Origin: Acidobacteriota bacterium
GTDB lineage: Bacteria > Acidobacteriota > Vicinamibacteria > Vicinamibacterales > UBA2999
Length of the DNA: 36,174 nt
Assembly (NCBI GenBank): GCA_021731165.1
Contig: JAKFXY010000046.1
Coordinates: forward strand, 1 to 36,174
Reading direction: 5' to 3'
In this document: in pieces, positions 17,278-26,036 of the stretch
How positions within the stretch are numbered: position 1 is the first letter of the stretch
Layout: every line of letters starts with the position of its first letter
The notes under the pieces: generated by a model
The model's database searches: none
What the model was told of the DNA's origin: nothing
What the model saw: only the letters and a program-made list of their open reading frames with translations
Made by a program: the position numbers and the translations under genes

Positions 17278-18162
17278 ATGTTCGAGCGGGTCGAGGAGGC
17301 CGCCGCGGCGCTTCGCTCCAGATGCGGAACGCCACCGGAGACGGCCGTCGTACTGGGCTCCGGCCTGGGCGACTTTGCCGACACGCTGGCGGACGCGGTG
17401 GACACGCCATACGGGGACCTGCCGCACTGGCCGGTATCGAGGGTGATTGGCCACGCGGGCCGCCTCGTCGTGGGAAACGTCGTGGGCCGGGCGGCCGACA
17501 CGGTGTTGGATATGGCGTTGGATACGGCGGCCAACGGTAGGGCTGGCGGGGCCAGGGGGACGCGCATCGCGGCGCTGTCCGGCCGAGTGCACGCCTACGA
17601 GGGACACGATTTCGGCACGGTGGTGTTTGCCACGCGCGTGCTCGGTCGCCTCGGCGTGAAGCGGCTCATCCTCACCAACGCCGCCGGAGGGGTGAACAGC
17701 GGCTTTGCCCAGGGCGCGCTGATGATCATCGACGATCACATCAACCTCACCGGCGGCAATCCGCTCGTCGGCATGAACGACGAGCGCTTCGGCCCGCGTT
17801 TTCCCGACATGACCGAGGTCTACTCGACCCGCCTGCGCCGGATGGCCGACGCCGCCGCGGCGGCGATCGGCGTGACCGTGTCGCACGGGATCTACGCCGG
17901 CCTCCTCGGCCCGAGCTACGAGACCCCGGCCGAGATTCGCTATCTGCGGACGATTGGCGCCGACGCCGTGGGCATGTCCACGGTGCCCGAGGCGATCGCC
18001 GCGCGGCACATGGGGATGGAAGTGCTGGGCATCTCGTGCATCACGAACATGGCTGCCGGCATCCTGCCGCACCCGCTCGACCACAAGGAGGTCATGGAAA
18101 CGGCCGCCCGCGTGCGCGGCTCCTTCATTGCGCTCCTGGAGGGAGTCATTGAGCGCCTCTAA
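17278..18162 (+). CDS. punA: Purine-nucleoside phosphorylase (trimeric type)
   Basis: A 294-residue enzyme cleaving inosine, guanosine and deoxy forms with phosphate to base plus (deoxy)ribose-1-phosphate. The phosphate site GSGLGDFAD (27-35) and HAGRLV are present, with GRVHAYEGHD at 102-111, NAAGGVN, LGPSYETPAEI, GADAVGMSTVPEA and the base-contacting Asn in ITNMAAG. That Asn fits a 6-oxopurine PNP rather than MTA phosphorylase. About 23 extra residues (72-94, Ala/Gly/Asp-rich) sit between HAGRLVVGNVVGR and the usual Met/Leu-x-GRxHxYEGH. Start: ATG 17278 with GAGGGA upstream; an in-frame GTG at 17206 overlapping the nupC stop would add 24 Pro/Ser/Arg-rich residues. It overlaps cdd by 14 bases. 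Confidence 0.93.
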   Translation: MFERVEEAAAALRSRCGTPPETAVVLGSGLGDFADTLADAVDTPYGDLPHWPVSRVIGHAGRLVVGNVVGRAADTVLDMALDTAANGRAGGARGTRIAALSGRVHAYEGHDFGTVVFATRVLGRLGVKRLILTNAAGGVNSGFAQGALMIIDDHINLTGGNPLVGMNDERFGPRFPDMTEVYSTRLRRMADAAAAAIGVTVSHGIYAGLLGPSYETPAEIRYLRTIGADAVGMSTVPEAIAARHMGMEVLGISCITNMAAGILPHPLDHKEVMETAARVRGSFIALLEGVIERL

Positions 18163-18562
18163 GGTCACCGTCGCGGAGCTCGTGGCCGCGGCACGGAAGG
18201 CGCGCCGCGCCGCGCAGGCGCACTTCTCGAAGTTCAAGGTCGGAGCCGCCCTCGAGACCGAGGACGGACAGATCATCACCGGCTGCAACATCGAGAACGC
18301 CACCTACGGGCTGACGATGTGCGCCGAGCGCGTGGCGATGTTCAAGGCGCTGTCGGAGGGCCACCGCCGATTCCGCCGCGTCGTCGTCGTTGCCGACACG
18401 CAGGCGCCGACGCCACCTTGTGGTCCGTGCCGGCAGATCCTCTGGGAGTACGCGGGCGACGTCGAGGTCGTCATGGCCAATCTGAAACGCGAAACCGGCC
18501 GCCACCGGCTGAGCGACTTGCTGCCGCTGCCGTTCGATGCACGACTGCTGAAGAAGAAGTAG
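18149..18562 (+). CDS. cdd: Cytidine deaminase (small, tetrameric type)
   Basis: A 137-residue zinc enzyme converting cytidine/deoxycytidine to uridine/deoxyuridine, which feeds the phosphorylases of the same operon. Zinc ligands are Cys58 (in CAE, with catalytic Glu60), Cys91 and Cys94 (PCGPC), the three-Cys pattern of tetrameric Cdd. FKVGAAL and GCNIENATYG bind substrate. The start is TTG 18149, supported by GGAGG about six bases upstream inside the PNP gene and by the family start; an open frame extends further up but is not Cdd-like. The sequence ends in LLKKK, and its stop TAG is part of the heptamer unit that opens the next repeat element. Confidence 0.95.
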   Translation: MSASKVTVAELVAAARKARRAAQAHFSKFKVGAALETEDGQIITGCNIENATYGLTMCAERVAMFKALSEGHRRFRRVVVVADTQAPTPPCGPCRQILWEYAGDVEVVMANLKRETGRHRLSDLLPLPFDARLLKKK

Positions 18563-18624
18563 GCGGTAGGCAGAGGGACGAGCCCGGGACTCGATCAACC
18601 TGTTGCCTACTGCATACTATTAAC
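18559..18624. repeat. Heptamer inverted-repeat element, copy 2 (cdd/mtnA junction)
   Basis: The left arm has two exact units, GTAGGCG and GTAGGCA (18559-18572), and the cdd stop codon TAG is contained in the first. After a ~30-base spacer the right arm reads TGCCTAC, TGCATAC, TATTAAC (18604-18624). The mtnA ATG starts one base later, so the whole gap is repeat and no Shine-Dalgarno is seen. Confidence 0.8.
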
Positions 18625-18625
18625 A

Positions 18626-19675
18626 ATGCTCCCCACTGTTGAATGGACCGGCGATTCCGTTGTCATGATCGATCAGCGGAAGCTGCCGTCCACCGAGATC
18701 TACGTGACCTGCCGCACCGCGGCAGACGTTGCCAGGGCGATCAAGACGATGGTGATTCGGGGGGCACCGGCAATCGGGGTGTCCGCGGCGATGGGCATCG
18801 CGCTTGGCCTCTCGAAGAGCAAGGCCACGGGCACCAAGCAGTTCACAACCGAGTTCCAGAAGACCTGCGACCTGATGGCCGGCACGCGGCCGACGGCGGT
18901 CAACCTGTTCTGGGCCATCGACCGGATGAAGCGCGCCTTTGCCGAGGCGGCTCAGGGCGGCGGCTCGGTGGACGAGATCAAAGCGCGGCTGGTCGTGGAG
19001 TCGCAGCGCATTCACGATGAAGACGTCGCGAGTTGTCGCACGATGGGCGCTCACGGCGCGACTCTCGTGCCTGACACGGCCCGGATTCTGACGCATTGCA
19101 ATGCCGGCGCCCTCGCCACGGCCGGGTACGGCACGGCCCTCGGCGTGATCCGCGCGGCGGCGGCGCAGGGCAAGACGATTGCCGTGCTCGCCGACGAAAC
19201 GCGGCCGTTCCTCCAGGGGGCGCGGCTCACGGCCTGGGAGCTTGTCAGGGACGGGATCGACACGACGGTGATCACCGACAACATGGCCGGCTCGATGATG
19301 CGTCTCGGGGACGTCGATCTCGTGGTGGTCGGCGCCGATCGAATTGCCGCCAACGGTGACGTGGCAAACAAGGTCGGGACCTACAGCGTGGCGGTCCTGG
19401 CGCGCGAGCACGACGTCCCTTTCTACGTCGCCGCGCCCATCTCGACGATCGATCTTCAAACGGCCAACGGTGACGGGATTCCGATCGAGGAGCGCAACGA
19501 TCGCGAGGTGACGCACGTGGGGTCCTCGCGTCTGACGCCGGTGGGGGCGCGCGTGCGCAATCCCGCGTTCGACGTGACCCCCGCGAAATTCGTCACGGCG
19601 ATCATCACGGAACGCGGCATCGCCCGGCCGCCGTATCAGGAGTCGCTGGCTGCGCTGGTGGGAGGTAGGCAGTAG
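18626..19675 (+). CDS. mtnA: S-methyl-5-thioribose-1-phosphate isomerase
   Basis: A 349-residue isomerase of the methionine salvage pathway that converts the cyclic aldose-1-phosphate MTR-1-P to the open ketose MTRu-1-P; it belongs to the eIF2B alpha/beta/delta-like family. Key motifs are [28 protein letters not shown] with catalytic Cys158, [42 protein letters not shown] with catalytic Asp238, and IEERNDREV. The domain is full length. The last codons (Gly-Arg-Gln) and the stop are heptamer-repeat sequence. No other methionine-salvage gene is visible; the neighbours are nucleoside salvage genes. Confidence 0.95.
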   Translation: MLPTVEWTGDSVVMIDQRKLPSTEIYVTCRTAADVARAIKTMVIRGAPAIGVSAAMGIALGLSKSKATGTKQFTTEFQKTCDLMAGTRPTAVNLFWAIDRMKRAFAEAAQGGGSVDEIKARLVVESQRIHDEDVASCRTMGAHGATLVPDTARILTHCNAGALATAGYGTALGVIRAAAAQGKTIAVLADETRPFLQGARLTAWELVRDGIDTTVITDNMAGSMMRLGDVDLVVVGADRIAANGDVANKVGTYSVAVLAREHDVPFYVAAPISTIDLQTANGDGIPIEERNDREVTHVGSSRLTPVGARVRNPAFDVTPAKFVTAIITERGIARPPYQESLAALVGGRQ

Positions 19676-19697
19676 GCAGCCGTTGTCTACCGCCTAC
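19665..19697. repeat. Heptamer inverted-repeat element, copy 3 (mtnA/tsaD junction)
   Basis: Two GTAGGCA units (19665-19678) overlap the last three codons and TAG stop of mtnA. A 5-base spacer follows, then TGTCTAC and CGCCTAC (19684-19697). The shortest copy; it can form a compact hairpin. The tsaD ATG is 11 bases further on. Confidence 0.8.
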
Positions 19698-19708
19698 TTT
19701 CAATTGTC

Positions 19709-20788
19709 ATGATCGTGCTCGGCATCGAGACATCCTGCGACGAGACGGCCGCGGCGCTCGTGGAGGAGACCGGAGACCAGGCGCATCCCTGGCGCATCGT
19801 ATCCAGCATCGTGGCTTCTCAGGTGGACATTCACCGCGAGTGGGGCGGTGTCGTCCCTGAGCTCTCGGCGCGCCAGCACGTGCGCGACATCTGCGGAGTG
19901 GTCGAGCAGGCGCTCGCCGGTCGGCAGAGCGATACACGGAGTGGGCACTTCGACGCCGTTGCCGTGACCCAGGGGCCGGGGCTCATCGGATCGCTCCTCG
20001 TCGGCGTGTCCTTTGCCAAGTCGCTGGCCTGGGCGCGGAATGTGCCCATCATTCCGGTGCACCATCTCGCGGGGCATATCGAATCCCTGGTGCTGGAGGG
20101 AGGCGAGATGCCGCTTCCGGCCGTCGTGCTCGTCGTCTCGGGCGGTCACACCAGTCTGTACAGCGTGTCGGCGCCTGGATCCTACCAACGTCTCGGCAGG
20201 ACGCGAGACGATGCGGCGGGGGAGGCGTATGACAAGGTGGCCAGGCTCCTCGGCCTCGGATATCCCGGTGGGCCGATTGTCGATCGGCTCGCGCAGCAGG
20301 GGAACGATCGGGCGGTGCCGTTCCCACGCACGCGGCTGACGCACGCCGATCGCAATGCACCGCATCTGCCAGGCCGGCGAGATTTCAGCTTCAGCGGTCT
20401 CAAGACATCGGTGCTTCGCCATGTGACATTGCGGCGCGCCGCGCTCGGGCTCGGGGACCAGGGGTTGCTGCCGGCGAGCGAGGTGGCCGACATCTGCGCC
20501 AGCTTCCAGCGCGTCGTCGTCGACACGCTGCTGGAGCAACTGTTCGAGGCGGCCCGGTCGTCGGGGGCTCGCAGCGTGGGCATTGCCGGCGGCGTGTCGG
20601 CCAACAGCCGCCTTCGCGCCGAGGCGGCGACGCGCGGCGAGGCCCGCGCGCTGCCGGTGTTCATTCCCCGACTCTCGCTTTCAACCGACAACGCGGCAAT
20701 GATCGCCGCCGCGGGGCTCCGGCGGTATCGCGCTGGAGTGACCGCGGGATGGGACCTCAACGCGGATGCGTCGCTGGCGCTGGCATGA
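19709..20788 (+). CDS. tsaD: tRNA threonylcarbamoyladenosine transferase TsaD
   Basis: The 359-residue catalytic subunit for t6A37 synthesis in ANN-decoding tRNAs; it transfers the threonylcarbamoyl group from TC-AMP together with TsaB and TsaE. ASKHA motifs are visible: [15 protein letters not shown] at the N-terminus, [12 protein letters not shown] with the metal-ligand pair His119/His123, [42 protein letters not shown] and [13 protein letters not shown], ending with the Asn/Asp in STDNAAM. The domain is complete. ATG 19709 is the first in-frame Met and fits the family. The stop overlaps the yjbQ ATG (ATGA). Confidence 0.97.
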   Translation: MIVLGIETSCDETAAALVEETGDQAHPWRIVSSIVASQVDIHREWGGVVPELSARQHVRDICGVVEQALAGRQSDTRSGHFDAVAVTQGPGLIGSLLVGVSFAKSLAWARNVPIIPVHHLAGHIESLVLEGGEMPLPAVVLVVSGGHTSLYSVSAPGSYQRLGRTRDDAAGEAYDKVARLLGLGYPGGPIVDRLAQQGNDRAVPFPRTRLTHADRNAPHLPGRRDFSFSGLKTSVLRHVTLRRAALGLGDQGLLPASEVADICASFQRVVVDTLLEQLFEAARSSGARSVGIAGGVSANSRLRAEAATRGEARALPVFIPRLSLSTDNAAMIAAAGLRRYRAGVTAGWDLNADASLALA

Positions 20789-21201
20789 TGATCACGACCG
20801 AGTACCTCTGGTTCACCACGAAGAAACGGCAGGAGTTCATCCGCATCACCGACGAAGTAGCCGCCGTGGTGAAGAAGAGCGGTATCACCGAGGGAATGGT
20901 GCTCGTGTCCGCCATGCACATCACCGCCGGGGTGTACGTGAACGACTGGGAGAACGGGTTGATTCACGACTTCGAGGTCTGGCTCGAGAAGCTGGCGCCG
21001 GCCGGGCTCGACTACCGGCACCACCAGACCGGCGAGGACAACGCCGATGCCCACCTGAAGCGAACGCTCATGGGACACCAGGTGATGCTGCCCATCACGG
21101 CCGGAAAATTGGATCTCGGTCCGTGGGAGCAGGTGTTCTACGCGGAGTTCGACGGGCAGCGCCGCAAGCGCGTCATCGTGAAAGTGATCGGAGAACCGTG
21201 A
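20785..21201 (+). CDS. yjbQ: YjbQ family protein (UPF0047)
   Basis: A 138-residue protein of the YjbQ/UPF0047 family; E. coli YjbQ has weak thiamine-phosphate-synthase activity and the physiological role remains unclear. The conserved core is complete: [18 protein letters not shown] with a metal-site His, [23 protein letters not shown] and [22 protein letters not shown]. Start: ATG 20785 overlaps the tsaD stop by four bases; ATG 20788 is equally possible (the protein begins Met-Met). A longer frame reaches back into tsaD but is not family-like. Its stop overlaps the GTG of the Nudix gene, so tsaD, yjbQ and the Nudix gene are coupled. Confidence 0.93.
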   Translation: MMITTEYLWFTTKKRQEFIRITDEVAAVVKKSGITEGMVLVSAMHITAGVYVNDWENGLIHDFEVWLEKLAPAGLDYRHHQTGEDNADAHLKRTLMGHQVMLPITAGKLDLGPWEQVFYAEFDGQRRKRVIVKVIGEP

Positions 21202-21653
21202 ACGACACCCGTCAATATCCCGAGCGTCCCATCGTCGGCGTGGGTGCGGTGATTCTCGACGCCGGCCAGGTCGTCTTGATTCGCCGCCGCTACGAGCCGC
21301 TGGCCGGGCGGTGGAGCCTGCCTGGGGGGACGCTCGAAGTCGGGGAAACGCTGGAGGCGGGAGTGGCGCGGGAACTGCGGGAGGAGACCGGTCTCGAGGT
21401 CGAGGTAGGCCCCGTGATCGAGGTCTTCGATCGCATCCTGCTCGACGAGGAACGCCGGGTGCGCTACCACTTCGTCCTCATCGACTACCTGTGCTGGCCC
21501 GTCAGCGGCTACCTCCGCGCCGGATCCGACGTAGACGCGGCGGTGCTGGTGAGCCCCGCGGACCTCGAACCCTACGACCTGACACCCAAGGCCACGGCGG
21601 TGATCGCCCGCGGCCTCCAGCTCGCGGTCGAAGCGCCGCGTTCGGTGCGATGA
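21198..21653 (+). CDS. Nudix hydrolase
   Basis: A 151-residue protein that hydrolyses a nucleoside diphosphate linked to another moiety. The Nudix box is perfect at 44-66 (G-x5-E-x7-RELREETGL). WSLPGG precedes it and [28 protein letters not shown] follows, as in the ADP-ribose pyrophosphatase/MutT-like subgroup; the exact substrate cannot be told. The start is GTG 21198, overlapping the yjbQ stop (GTGA); the longer upstream frame is an antisense-type shadow. A 59-base gap with a GC-rich inverted repeat separates it from the next gene. Confidence 0.92.
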   Translation: MNDTRQYPERPIVGVGAVILDAGQVVLIRRRYEPLAGRWSLPGGTLEVGETLEAGVARELREETGLEVEVGPVIEVFDRILLDEERRVRYHFVLIDYLCWPVSGYLRAGSDVDAAVLVSPADLEPYDLTPKATAVIARGLQLAVEAPRSVR

Positions 21654-21712
21654 ATTCTGGATAGATCCGCCGTAAACGCGGAAGCGGCCCCCGGCGTAAT
21701 CGTAGTCACAGC

Positions 21713-22114
21713 ATGCCCGAGTTCGTCTTCTTCTATGGGACGCTGATGACACCGTTCAACCGGCTGGGCCGCAGCCGGATTGATGAGTTCCTGACGTACA
21801 GCGGACGCGGCAGTATTTCGGCCGCTCTCTTCGATCTCGGTATTTACCCGGCGGCGGTGCCTGCCTCGGATGCTCGCGTCTGGGGTGAGGTCTACGAGAT
21901 TGCGCAGCCCGCCGTGGTGCTGCCGGCTCTGGATGAGATTGAGGGATACCGTCAGGCGACGCCCGAAAGCAGCCTCTACACCCGTCTGAAGACACCGCTC
22001 ACCTTCGAGGACGGCCGAGTGGCCTATGCCTGGGCGTACTTCTACAACGCTCCGCTCGGACGCGCCGAGCGCATCACGTCCGGTGACTACCTGGAACACC
22101 TGAAAGCGCGTTAG
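21713..22114 (+). CDS. Gamma-glutamylcyclotransferase-like (AIG2 fold) protein
   Basis: A 133-residue single-domain protein. VFFYGTLM at the N-terminus is the substrate-cavity signature of the GGCT/BtrG fold, and LDEIEGY at ~73-79 carries the expected catalytic Glu. WGEVYEI and VAYAWAYFY are the usual beta-strands of the family. Members release 5-oxoproline from gamma-glutamyl amines or peptides; the substrate here is unknown. ATG at 21713 is the first Met. It ends 4 bases into the convergent PilZ gene, leaving no room for a standard intergenic terminator. Confidence 0.88.
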   Translation: MPEFVFFYGTLMTPFNRLGRSRIDEFLTYSGRGSISAALFDLGIYPAAVPASDARVWGEVYEIAQPAVVLPALDEIEGYRQATPESSLYTRLKTPLTFEDGRVAYAWAYFYNAPLGRAERITSGDYLEHLKAR

Positions 22115-22446
22115 GCGCCCGTCTTGAGCTTGTCGAGGAAGTCGGCAATCGCCGCATCGGTGCGTTCCGACACATCCAGGAATTCCAGCCCCGTGCGATA
22201 GGTGACGACGTCCTGGTGGACGTCGCTGATGCGCGAGTGCACCACTCTCGCCTTCACGACCACCGATGTCTCCGCGAGCGTCAGGCGGAGATCGTGCGAC
22301 GAATTCAGGTGCAGCGGCGTACGGCTCTCGACGGTGAGGCCTCCCCGGCTGATCTCCTTGAGCATCATTGGCTGGAACACCATGATCTCGCCGTGAAGTT
22401 CGCCGAGGATGGGCACCCGCTCGTCGATGCGCTTGTCGAAAGACAT
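22111..22446 (-). CDS. PilZ-domain protein
   Basis: A 111-residue single-domain protein. The N-terminal RIDERVPI fits the RxxxR half of the c-di-GMP site; the second half reads EISRGGLTV in place of the standard (D/N)xSxxG, keeping Ser and Gly but not the first acidic/amide residue. FQPMMLKEISRGG and GLEFLDVSERTDAAIADFL match PilZ proteins of this length. It may bind c-di-GMP made by the GGDEF enzyme or similar cyclases; affinity is uncertain given the altered motif. It follows the pseudo-receiver gene on the same strand by 87 bases and converges on the GGCT-like gene. Confidence 0.85.
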   Translation of the reverse strand: MSFDKRIDERVPILGELHGEIMVFQPMMLKEISRGGLTVESRTPLHLNSSHDLRLTLAETSVVVKARVVHSRISDVHQDVVTYRTGLEFLDVSERTDAAIADFLDKLKTGA

Positions 22447-22533
22447 CGGCTCGGACTATATCAATCATGCAGTTCCGGCGACAAATGAGCCGTGAGGCTG
22501 TCCATTCGCCGGCGCGCGTCCGAACGACGGCGC

Positions 22534-22935
22534 TCAGTGCATGCGCGGGGCGGGTCGCATGATGCGCAGGTCCGCTTCTTCCTCGGCAAACGGCGAGTAG
22601 GCCGGATCGAAGCGCTGTCCCTCGAATTCGGTGGTGTAGGTCATCACTGGGATGTCACGTGTCTCCGGATCGAGCTTCAGCATCGTCAGGAGCTGAAAGC
22701 CATCAAGCTCATCAATGCGCGTGCAGAGGATGATCAGGTTCGGAACGACCATCTTGATCTTGGAGTACGCATCGCTGGTGGATTCCATGAACACCATGTC
22801 GTATCGTCCGGCACCGAGCACCGTGTCCAGCATTCCGAAGAGTTCCGTGTCGCCATTGACGACGACCACCTTCTGCAGCGGAGTCACGGCAATGCCGTTC
22901 GTGTCAGTCATCGGGGGCCCCAGCCTTTCTGACAT
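22534..22935 (-). CDS. Degenerate response-regulator receiver domain (pseudo-receiver)
   Basis: A 133-residue protein with the CheY-like beta/alpha pattern: VVVVNGDTELFGMLDTVL, YDMVFMESTSDAYSKIK, PNLIILCTRIDELDGFQLLTMLKLD, IPVMTYTTEFEGQ. At the position of the phospho-acceptor Asp after the third strand stands Cys71 (IILC). The acidic pair is reduced to Asn27/Asp29, and the Lys after strand five is not seen. Phosphorylation by a histidine kinase is therefore unlikely; such domains usually act as protein-binding modules. ATG 22935 is the longest start; Met9 is an alternative. The C-terminal ~25 residues are an extra tail. It lies upstream of the PilZ gene, so a joint role is possible. Confidence 0.8.
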   Translation of the reverse strand: MSERLGPPMTDTNGIAVTPLQKVVVVNGDTELFGMLDTVLGAGRYDMVFMESTSDAYSKIKMVVPNLIILCTRIDELDGFQLLTMLKLDPETRDIPVMTYTTEFEGQRFDPAYSPFAEEEADLRIMRPAPRMH

Positions 22936-23071
22936 GGTTGTCTTTCAGGATCCATGCCATGACAAACCGGGCAGTTAGGCCGGCAGTTCAGTACAAAATT
23001 CAACGGGTTGTCGCCATTTTGAGTGTCCCAGCCAGGAGGTGGCCTTCCGCACGCTGACAAAAGGGCCGCTG

Positions 23072-23091
23072 GGCGCGGTGATCGCCGCGCC
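23072..23091 (-). terminator. Hairpin at the end of the TonB receptor gene
   Basis: GGCGCGG and CCGCGCC form a perfect 7-bp GC stem with a 6-base loop directly at the stop codon on the minus strand. A short T4 run follows about nine bases later. Possible weak intrinsic terminator. Confidence 0.4.
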
Positions 23092-26036
23092 TAGAAGCGA
23101 ACTCCCAGGGCAATCCTGAAAGCCCGGCCACCGTTTTGTCCGGGGTACGGTTGAGGGAACTGGTTGTCGCTGGTCGCCTGCCCAAACCGCGGCCCTTGCG
23201 TGTACCCCGTCGGAATCCCATTCGCGTCGAGAGGGCTGTTCCGATCGACGCTCACCGTTCGATCCCAGGCAATCTGCTTCTGGTTGTCGAGGAGATTGTA
23301 GATTTCGGCTTTCAGCCAGGGAGCGGCGGACTTCCAGACTGGAATACGGTACGTGGCCGCGAGGTCGAGGACGCCGTAGCCCTTGAAATCGTATTGCCCC
23401 CGCTCGCCGAAGAAGACCGTCTGGCGCACCGATGGATTCACGTCGTTGGACGGGTATCCCGGGTTTCGCGCCAACTGCACCGACGTCAGCGTCATGGCCG
23501 CCGACAGGCTGTAGACCGCGGCCGAGTTCACGCGCCAGATAGGCGACAGGTCCAGTGAGCCGAAACGTCCGAATATCTGCGTGTACGTGCCATACAGGCG
23601 AAGCTTGTGCTGCTGGTAGTTGTCGAGGCGCCCTTCCGGCAACAGACGGTCGAGAGCAGGCCCGTAGATTTCCGGGTAGTCGCCGAAGATTGAAGAGGCG
23701 GCCGGCTGATTGGCGGCCTCTCCGATGAAGTTCCCACGATTGCGGAGCTGAACCGTGTAGTTGCCTCCGATCGAGAGCGCATCGCCCATTCGATAGCTGC
23801 TCTGGAAGAGCAGCGCCTGGTACTCACGCGTCGGTTCGTCGGTATTGTCAAGGACGCGGTTGGTCAGCGTGCCGACGAGCGGCACAGTGGTCGTTCCCGT
23901 TGACCGGTTGGCGAAGTCGTCCACGAAGTTCGACGTCGTCCGACGGACGTAGGTCGCCTTCGCGTATCCGTTCTGGCCAAGCTCGCGGCCGATGCCGAGC
24001 GTGATCTCGCGAACGATCGGCGACCGAATCCCGTCAGCCATCTGGATATTGGCGGTCGGGAAGCTCGCGAAGACCACCTGCGTGTAGTTGCCGATATCGA
24101 AGCCAGGGGCGAAATCGCTGCCTTGCCCCGCCGGCCCGGTATACACGTAGTCCACCTCGCTCGGGCGGCCCACGTTCGTGTTCGAGGAGAACTGAACCTG
24201 GTTGTACTTGCCCGCATAGTGCGAATAGGTGGCCTGGAGGACGGTCTGGCCGCTGCCGGTGATGTCATATGCGGCACCCAGGCGGGGCACGATGGAGGTG
24301 GCATCGACGGTGGTGATGTCGCCGGTGGCCTCGCCGCGCACGGCCTCGAAGCGGGCGCCCAGATCCACGGTCAATCGGGGCGTGACCATCCAGCGATCCT
24401 GCGCGTAGAGCGAGGTCGTCCTGATGTCGATCGACGCCCCGCGCGTCGCCAGGAAGTTCCAGACCTGCGTGGCGCCGGGAACGAAGACCGGCACGGGCGA
24501 CCCGCGAGCGTCGAGCACCGGCCTGCCGGCCTGGACGAGGTAGTCCGCCACGAAGACGTAGCCGGTTGACGACTGCGAGTTCCCGCCAATCCCCGTGCTG
24601 ACGAAGTACTCCGCGCCTCCCTTGATGTCGTGCGTGCCGAAACGGCTGGTCGAGACGAGCGACGCCAGGCTGCCGGTAATCTGGCGATTGTTCCGATCCT
24701 CCGGGTCCGTGGCGTCCAGGTATGGCGCGTGATAGAAGAGGTTGCCCGGCACGCCGACCGCCGCGCCAAGCGTTCTGAACGGTGAGTTCACGATGTTCGT
24801 GCTGGTCCCGCCATTGTTCCGGAACTGCTGCTTCTTCTCCGAGTACTGAACCGTTGCGAAGAGCGTCGATCGAAGGGCGCCGTTATAGTTCGCGGCGAAG
24901 AGCCGGTTCGGCAGCTGGCGTGTCACGAGCATGCTCGCATCCACGAGGCTCGCCGCCGCCAGCCCGGAGGCGTTGACCTCCTCGGTACTGTTGTTGATGT
25001 AGCTCGCCTGGATCGTCTGGCCCGCCGCAACGGCTCCGGTGAACTTCAGCTCACCACGCTTGTTGGTGTTCTTGCTGAGGTACGTACCGCCGGTTTGCGC
25101 GAAGGTGTTCTGTGCGGTCGTTCTCTCGTAGCGGCCCGCGCTGAAGAACCAGAGCCGGTCACGTGCGATGGGGCCGCCGAAGGTGGCTTCGTGGGTCTTG
25201 TTCAGGACGTCGATGTGCGTGATGGCGTTTTGTCTCTCGCGCGGCGTTTCGTTAATCCACTGCGGATTGCTCAGGTTCTCGCGAAAGCTCCCGCTGAAGA
25301 CATTGCCTCCGCTTCGCGTGACCACGTTGACGACACCGCCCGAGAACCGGCCGTAGGCAGCCGAGATCCCGCTGGTCAGCACGGTGGTTTCCTGGATGGC
25401 GTCCTCGATGAACAGGTTGTTTCGCGGACTCTGGTTCCCGAAGATCGTGTCGTTGGTGTCCACGCCGTTGACCATGAACACGTTGTCGAACCCGAAGGCG
25501 CCCCCGATGATGAGCTGCCCGGCGGTGAACGAGGTGTTGGTCAACCCTGGCGCAAGCTCCGCGATGTCCACGGGCCTGCGTCCCACCGGCATGGCGTCCA
25601 CCTGGCGCTTCGTGTAGGTCTGGCTGGTGGAGACGGCGGCCATCGACGGCGGCGTTTCCGCGGTCACGGTAATCGTTTCCGTTCGCGTGGCCAGCGACAT
25701 CGTCGCGTCAACCTCGGTGGTGCCGCCGACGCTCACGTCGACGCCTGTTCGAGTGGCTGGTTGGAAGCTCGAAAGCGCAAGGGTGATGGTGTAGGTGCCG
25801 GCCGGAAGGCCTCGGAGCGCGTAGACCCCGTTCACGTCGGTCACGGCGGTACGTGCGCCCTGGAGCGCGGCCGACGTCGCACCGACCATGACCCCAGGCA
25901 GCGGGAGCCCATCGGTGGAGCTGATGCTTCCGGTGACCGTCCCTGTTTGAACGCCCTGCGCATTCACCAGCGATGCAGACGCAAGCATGGCGGCCGCCAG
26001 CCCCAGTCCGATCAATAAGTTACGCCACAGAGACAT
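23091..26036 (-). CDS. TonB-dependent outer-membrane receptor with carboxypeptidase-regulatory-like domain
   Basis: A 981-residue outer-membrane protein. The signal peptide covers ~1-26 (LLIGLGLAAAMLASASLVNA). A CarboxypepD_reg-like beta-sandwich follows at ~32-115 (GSISSTDGLPLPGVMVGATS, then DVNGVYALRGLPAGTYTITL). The plug covers ~125-240, with VDAMPVGRRPVDIAELAPG and IQETTVLTSGISAAYGRFSGGVVNVVTRSGGN. The rest is a long 22-strand-type barrel ending in an aromatic C-terminal strand (FRIALGVRF). This architecture (Oar/SusC-like) is massively expanded in Acidobacteriota and usually imports oligosaccharides or peptides; the ligand is unknown. GGGAG lies about ten bases before the ATG. A 217-base gap separates it from the divergent TSUP permease gene. 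Confidence 0.96.
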   Translation of the reverse strand: MSLWRNLLIGLGLAAAMLASASLVNAQGVQTGTVTGSISSTDGLPLPGVMVGATSAALQGARTAVTDVNGVYALRGLPAGTYTITLALSSFQPATRTGVDVSVGGTTEVDATMSLATRTETITVTAETPPSMAAVSTSQTYTKRQVDAMPVGRRPVDIAELAPGLTNTSFTAGQLIIGGAFGFDNVFMVNGVDTNDTIFGNQSPRNNLFIEDAIQETTVLTSGISAAYGRFSGGVVNVVTRSGGNVFSGSFRENLSNPQWINETPRERQNAITHIDVLNKTHEATFGGPIARDRLWFFSAGRYERTTAQNTFAQTGGTYLSKNTNKRGELKFTGAVAAGQTIQASYINNSTEEVNASGLAAASLVDASMLVTRQLPNRLFAANYNGALRSTLFATVQYSEKKQQFRNNGGTSTNIVNSPFRTLGAAVGVPGNLFYHAPYLDATDPEDRNNRQITGSLASLVSTSRFGTHDIKGGAEYFVSTGIGGNSQSSTGYVFVADYLVQAGRPVLDARGSPVPVFVPGATQVWNFLATRGASIDIRTTSLYAQDRWMVTPRLTVDLGARFEAVRGEATGDITTVDATSIVPRLGAAYDITGSGQTVLQATYSHYAGKYNQVQFSSNTNVGRPSEVDYVYTGPAGQGSDFAPGFDIGNYTQVVFASFPTANIQMADGIRSPIVREITLGIGRELGQNGYAKATYVRRTTSNFVDDFANRSTGTTTVPLVGTLTNRVLDNTDEPTREYQALLFQSSYRMGDALSIGGNYTVQLRNRGNFIGEAANQPAASSIFGDYPEIYGPALDRLLPEGRLDNYQQHKLRLYGTYTQIFGRFGSLDLSPIWRVNSAAVYSLSAAMTLTSVQLARNPGYPSNDVNPSVRQTVFFGERGQYDFKGYGVLDLAATYRIPVWKSAAPWLKAEIYNLLDNQKQIAWDRTVSVDRNSPLDANGIPTGYTQGPRFGQATSDNQFPQPYPGQNGGRAFRIALGVRF

